Positions 61,964 to 64,000 of a stretch of DNA of 64,000 nt are shown piece after piece. The DNA is from Streptomyces justiciae (GTDB taxonomy: Bacteria > Actinomycetota > Actinomycetes > Streptomycetales > Streptomycetaceae). The stretch spans positions 434,001 through 498,000 of the forward strand of contig NZ_JADDXU010000002.1 in assembly GCF_015163075.1 (NCBI RefSeq), given 5' to 3'. Made by a program: the position numbers and the translations under genes. How positions within the stretch are numbered: position 1 is the stretch's first letter; every line of letters begins with the position of its first letter. A model generated the notes under the pieces. The model saw only the letters and a list, made by a program, of their open reading frames with translations. It made no database searches and had not been told where the DNA came from.

Positions 61964-62123
61964 TCAACAATCCGTAGAATGAAGTTATCCGTGGATCTTC
62001 CCGCAGGTCAACACCCCGTCCACAGCATGGGCCGCCCCGCCCCTTCCGGCACGCCCGGTCCCACCACGCCCTCTTTCGCACACCGGTTCGCCCCTTCATC
62101 CTGATCCGTCGGGAGGGGATTAC

Positions 62124-63017
62124 ATGCCGGACACCGACAGAATGACGCGTCGCATGGGACTGAGAACCATGGTGGCCACCGCGCTCACCTTGCCCCTGAT
62201 GGCCACGATGCCCGCCTCCGCCGCCCGCTCGGTCGGCCGCCGGCTCGACGCCATGACCTTCAACCTGCGTTTCGCCAGTGCCGTCGAACCCAACAGCTGG
62301 GCCGTCCGCCGCCCGGTGATGCGCGCCCTCCTGCGCCGCGAGGCCCCGACGTTCCTCGGCACCCAGGAGGGCCTCTACCAGCAGCTGCTGGACATCCACG
62401 CCGACCTCGGACCGCACTACGCCTGGATCGGCACCGGCCGCGAGGGCGGCAGCCACGACGAGTCGACCGCGGTCTTCTACGACACCCGGCGTCTGGCCCC
62501 GCTCGAACACGACACCTACTGGCTCTCCGACACGCCCCGGACGATCGGCTCGAACACCTGGGGCGCCGCACTCCCCCGGATCGTCACCTGGGTGCGCTTC
62601 CGCGACCGCGCCGACGAGGGGCGCGAGTTCTACGTCCTCAACACCCATCTCGACCACGTGAGCCAGTACGCGCGTGAGCGGGCCACCCTGCTCATCGCCA
62701 AGGGGATCGCCGCGTTCGACCGTTCCTTACCGGTCGTCGTCACGGGCGACTTCAACGCGGCGGCCCACAACAACCAGGCCTACGACAACCTCGTCGAGTC
62801 CGGGCTCGTCGACACCTGGGACGCGGCCGCCGAACGCAGCGACGCCTACGGCACGTTCCACGGCTACCAACCGCTCACGCCGGACGGCGAGCGCATCGAC
62901 TGGATCCTGGCCACGACAGGGGTGAAGGTCCACCGGGCCTCGATCAACACCTTTGCCGTCGACGGGCAGTTCCCGAGCGACCATCTGCCGGTCCAGGCGT
63001 CTTTGACCCTGGGATGA
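62124..63017 (+). CDS. secreted endonuclease/exonuclease/phosphatase-family protein with a TTA codon
   Basis: A 297-aa exported protein. A signal peptide (TMVATALTLPLMATMPASAA) leads to an EEP fold: MTFNLRF at the first strand, QEGLYQQL with the metal-binding Glu, NTHLDH, VVTGDFNAA and, at the end, IDWIL with SDHLPV. These residues hydrolyse phosphodiester or sphingomyelin-type bonds. Leu codon 62727-62729 is TTA, so translation needs the bldA tRNA in Streptomyces. The start ATG at 62124 follows GGGAGG with a short spacer. A bidirectional hairpin follows the stop. Confidence 0.9.
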   Translation: MPDTDRMTRRMGLRTMVATALTLPLMATMPASAARSVGRRLDAMTFNLRFASAVEPNSWAVRRPVMRALLRREAPTFLGTQEGLYQQLLDIHADLGPHYAWIGTGREGGSHDESTAVFYDTRRLAPLEHDTYWLSDTPRTIGSNTWGAALPRIVTWVRFRDRADEGREFYVLNTHLDHVSQYARERATLLIAKGIAAFDRSLPVVVTGDFNAAAHNNQAYDNLVESGLVDTWDAAAERSDAYGTFHGYQPLTPDGERIDWILATTGVKVHRASINTFAVDGQFPSDHLPVQASLTLG

Positions 63018-63020
63018 GCC

Positions 63021-63063
63021 GAGGCCCCCGCCGCCGCCGGGAAGGCGGTAGCGGGGGCCTCGT
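63021..63063. terminator. bidirectional terminator between the EEP gene and etfA
   Basis: Outer 12-bp arms CGAGGCCCCCGC (63021-63032) and GCGGGGGCCTCG (63052-63063) with an inner weaker stem. Both flanking genes end within 20 bases of it. Confidence 0.85.
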
Positions 63064-63080
63064 ACGGGCGCCTTCGGGGA

Positions 63081-64000
63081 TCAGCCCTTGCGGGACTTGA
63101 TCTCCTCGGTGAGGGCGGGGACGACGTCGAAGAGGTCGCCGACCACGCCGTAGTCGACGAGGTCGAAGATCGGGGCCTCGGCGTCCTTGTTGATCGCCAC
63201 GATCGTCTTCGAGGTCTGCATGCCCGCGCGGTGCTGGATCGCGCCGGAGATGCCGGAGGCGATGTACAGCTGCGGCGAGACGGACTTGCCGGTCTGGCCG
63301 ACCTGGTTGGTGTGCGGGTACCAGCCGGCGTCCACCGCGGCACGCGAGGCACCGACGGCCGCGCCGAGGGAGTCGGCGAGCGCCTCGATGATCGCGAAGT
63401 TCTCGGCGCCGTTGACGCCACGGCCGCCGGAGACGACGATCGCGGCCTCGGTCAGCTCCGGGCGGCCGGTCGACTCGCGCGGGGTGCGCGCGGTGACCTT
63501 GGTGCCGGTCGCGGCGGCGGAGAAGGTCACGGCCAGCGCCTCGACGCTGCCTGCGGCCGGGGCGGCCTCCACGGCGGCCGAGTTGGGCTTGACCGTGATG
63601 ACCGGGGTGCCCTTGGAGACACGGGACTTGGTGGTGAAGGAGGCGGCGAACACCGACTGGGTGGCCACCGGGCCCTCGTCGCCGGCCTCGAGGTCGACGG
63701 CGTCGGTGATGATGCCGGAGCCGATGCGCAGCGCCAGACGCGCGGCGATCTCCTTGCCCTCGGCAGAGGACGGCACCAGCACGGCGGCCGGGGAGACGGC
63801 CTCGACGGCGGCCTGGAGGGCGTCGACCTTGGGGACGACCAGGTAGTCGGCGTACTCTGCGGCCTCGTGGGTGAGGACCTTGACCGCGCCGTGCTCGGCG
63901 AGGGCGGCGGCGGTGTCACCGGCGCCGTTGCCCAGCGCGACGGCGACCGGCTCGCCGATGCGGCGGGCCAGGGTCAGCAGCTCCAGGGTGGGCTTGCGGA
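63081..64000 (-). CDS. etfA: electron transfer flavoprotein alpha subunit, N-terminus outside the window
   Basis: About 306 codons remain; the start lies beyond base 64000. The visible protein has the N-terminal ETF domain ([14 protein letters not shown], then [10 protein letters not shown] seen on the reverse strand), and the C-terminal FAD-binding domain with [55 protein letters not shown] in pieces, then [17 protein letters not shown] and the ending [25 protein letters not shown]. The product carries FAD and passes electrons from acyl-CoA dehydrogenases to the respiratory chain. etfB is expected immediately upstream, off the end of the window. Confidence 0.96.
   Translation of the reverse strand, partial: RKPTLELLTLARRIGEPVAVALGNGAGDTAAALAEHGAVKVLTHEAAEYADYLVVPKVDALQAAVEAVSPAAVLVPSSAEGKEIAARLALRIGSGIITDAVDLEAGDEGPVATQSVFAASFTTKSRVSKGTPVITVKPNSAAVEAAPAAGSVEALAVTFSAAATGTKVTARTPRESTGRPELTEAAIVVSGGRGVNGAENFAIIEALADSLGAAVGASRAAVDAGWYPHTNQVGQTGKSVSPQLYIASGISGAIQHRAGMQTSKTIVAINKDAEAPIFDLVDYGVVGDLFDVVPALTEEIKSRKG

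Noticed and set aside
58198-61977. A 1259-codon plus-strand open frame
   Set aside because: It runs opposite the kinase and lyase genes, whose catalytic motifs are intact; its product has no recognisable domain.

Overview
The window reads as a stretch of actinobacterial chromosome, almost certainly Streptomyces or a close relative. The evidence is very high G+C, GTG and leaderless starts, a SARP regulator, ROK/LacI sugar control, a mycothiol-type isomerase, an F420-type (Ddn-like) reductase, a geranylgeranyl-reductase-family enzyme and rare TTA codons. No rRNA, tRNA, CRISPR array, insertion sequence or phage gene was seen. The assignment rests on sequence reading only.

Layout. 1-6.5 kb: end of a membrane acyltransferase, a Ser/Thr kinase, a GNAT acetyltransferase, a CGNR zinc-finger protein, a secreted GH5 hydrolase facing its own LacI regulator across an 18-bp palindrome, and a secreted streptogrisin-like protease. 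6.7-21.8 kb: the likely biosynthetic locus. One giant gene encodes CoA-ligase/ACP/KS/AT/DH/KR/ACP/TE, followed by a flavin halogenase and an exporter. On the other strand lie a dichlorophenol-hydroxylase-like flavoprotein and a YceI protein, with a divergent AcoR-type activator. 21.9-26.5 kb: a membrane protein, a zinc-ribbon protein and a large TPR-CHAT (caspase-like) protein. 26.7-29.7 kb: modABC molybdate uptake, with a repeat-filled modB-modC gap. 29.8-34.1 kb: TauE/SafE permease, AraC regulator, then a three-gene isoprenoid cassette (91-aa protein, polyprenyl synthetase, DUF2236/Lcp-like haem oxygenase). 34.2-40.2 kb: small metabolic enzymes, a methyltransferase, two MFS exporters and a MarR regulator. 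40.5-45.5 kb: two-component system, MMPL transporter and SARP regulator. 45.5-53.7 kb: TetR/Ddn-like reductase pair with repeated operators, a repeat-filled gap, GGR-family flavoprotein, M20 dipeptidase, kinase-like protein, P-loop/NUDIX fusion, a small secreted protein and a decayed epimerase. 53.8-64 kb: secreted GH27 alpha-galactosidase, ROK sugar kinase with divergent LacI regulator, a hypothetical protein, a second Ser/Thr kinase, an HpcH/HpaI-type lyase with an upstream inverted repeat, a secreted EEP-family protein with a TTA codon, and the 3' part of etfA.

The two most promising unexplained systems are the ligase-loaded single-module PKS, whose thioesterase carries Cys instead of Ser and which sits with a halogenase and a phenol-hydroxylase-like enzyme, and the polyprenyl synthetase/DUF2236 cassette, whose oxygenase keeps the Lcp haem-site spacing and whose first gene carries a TTA codon. 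Many short tandem duplications (12, 19, 27, 55 and about 57 bp) occur within and between genes, which suggests repeated slippage in this lineage.
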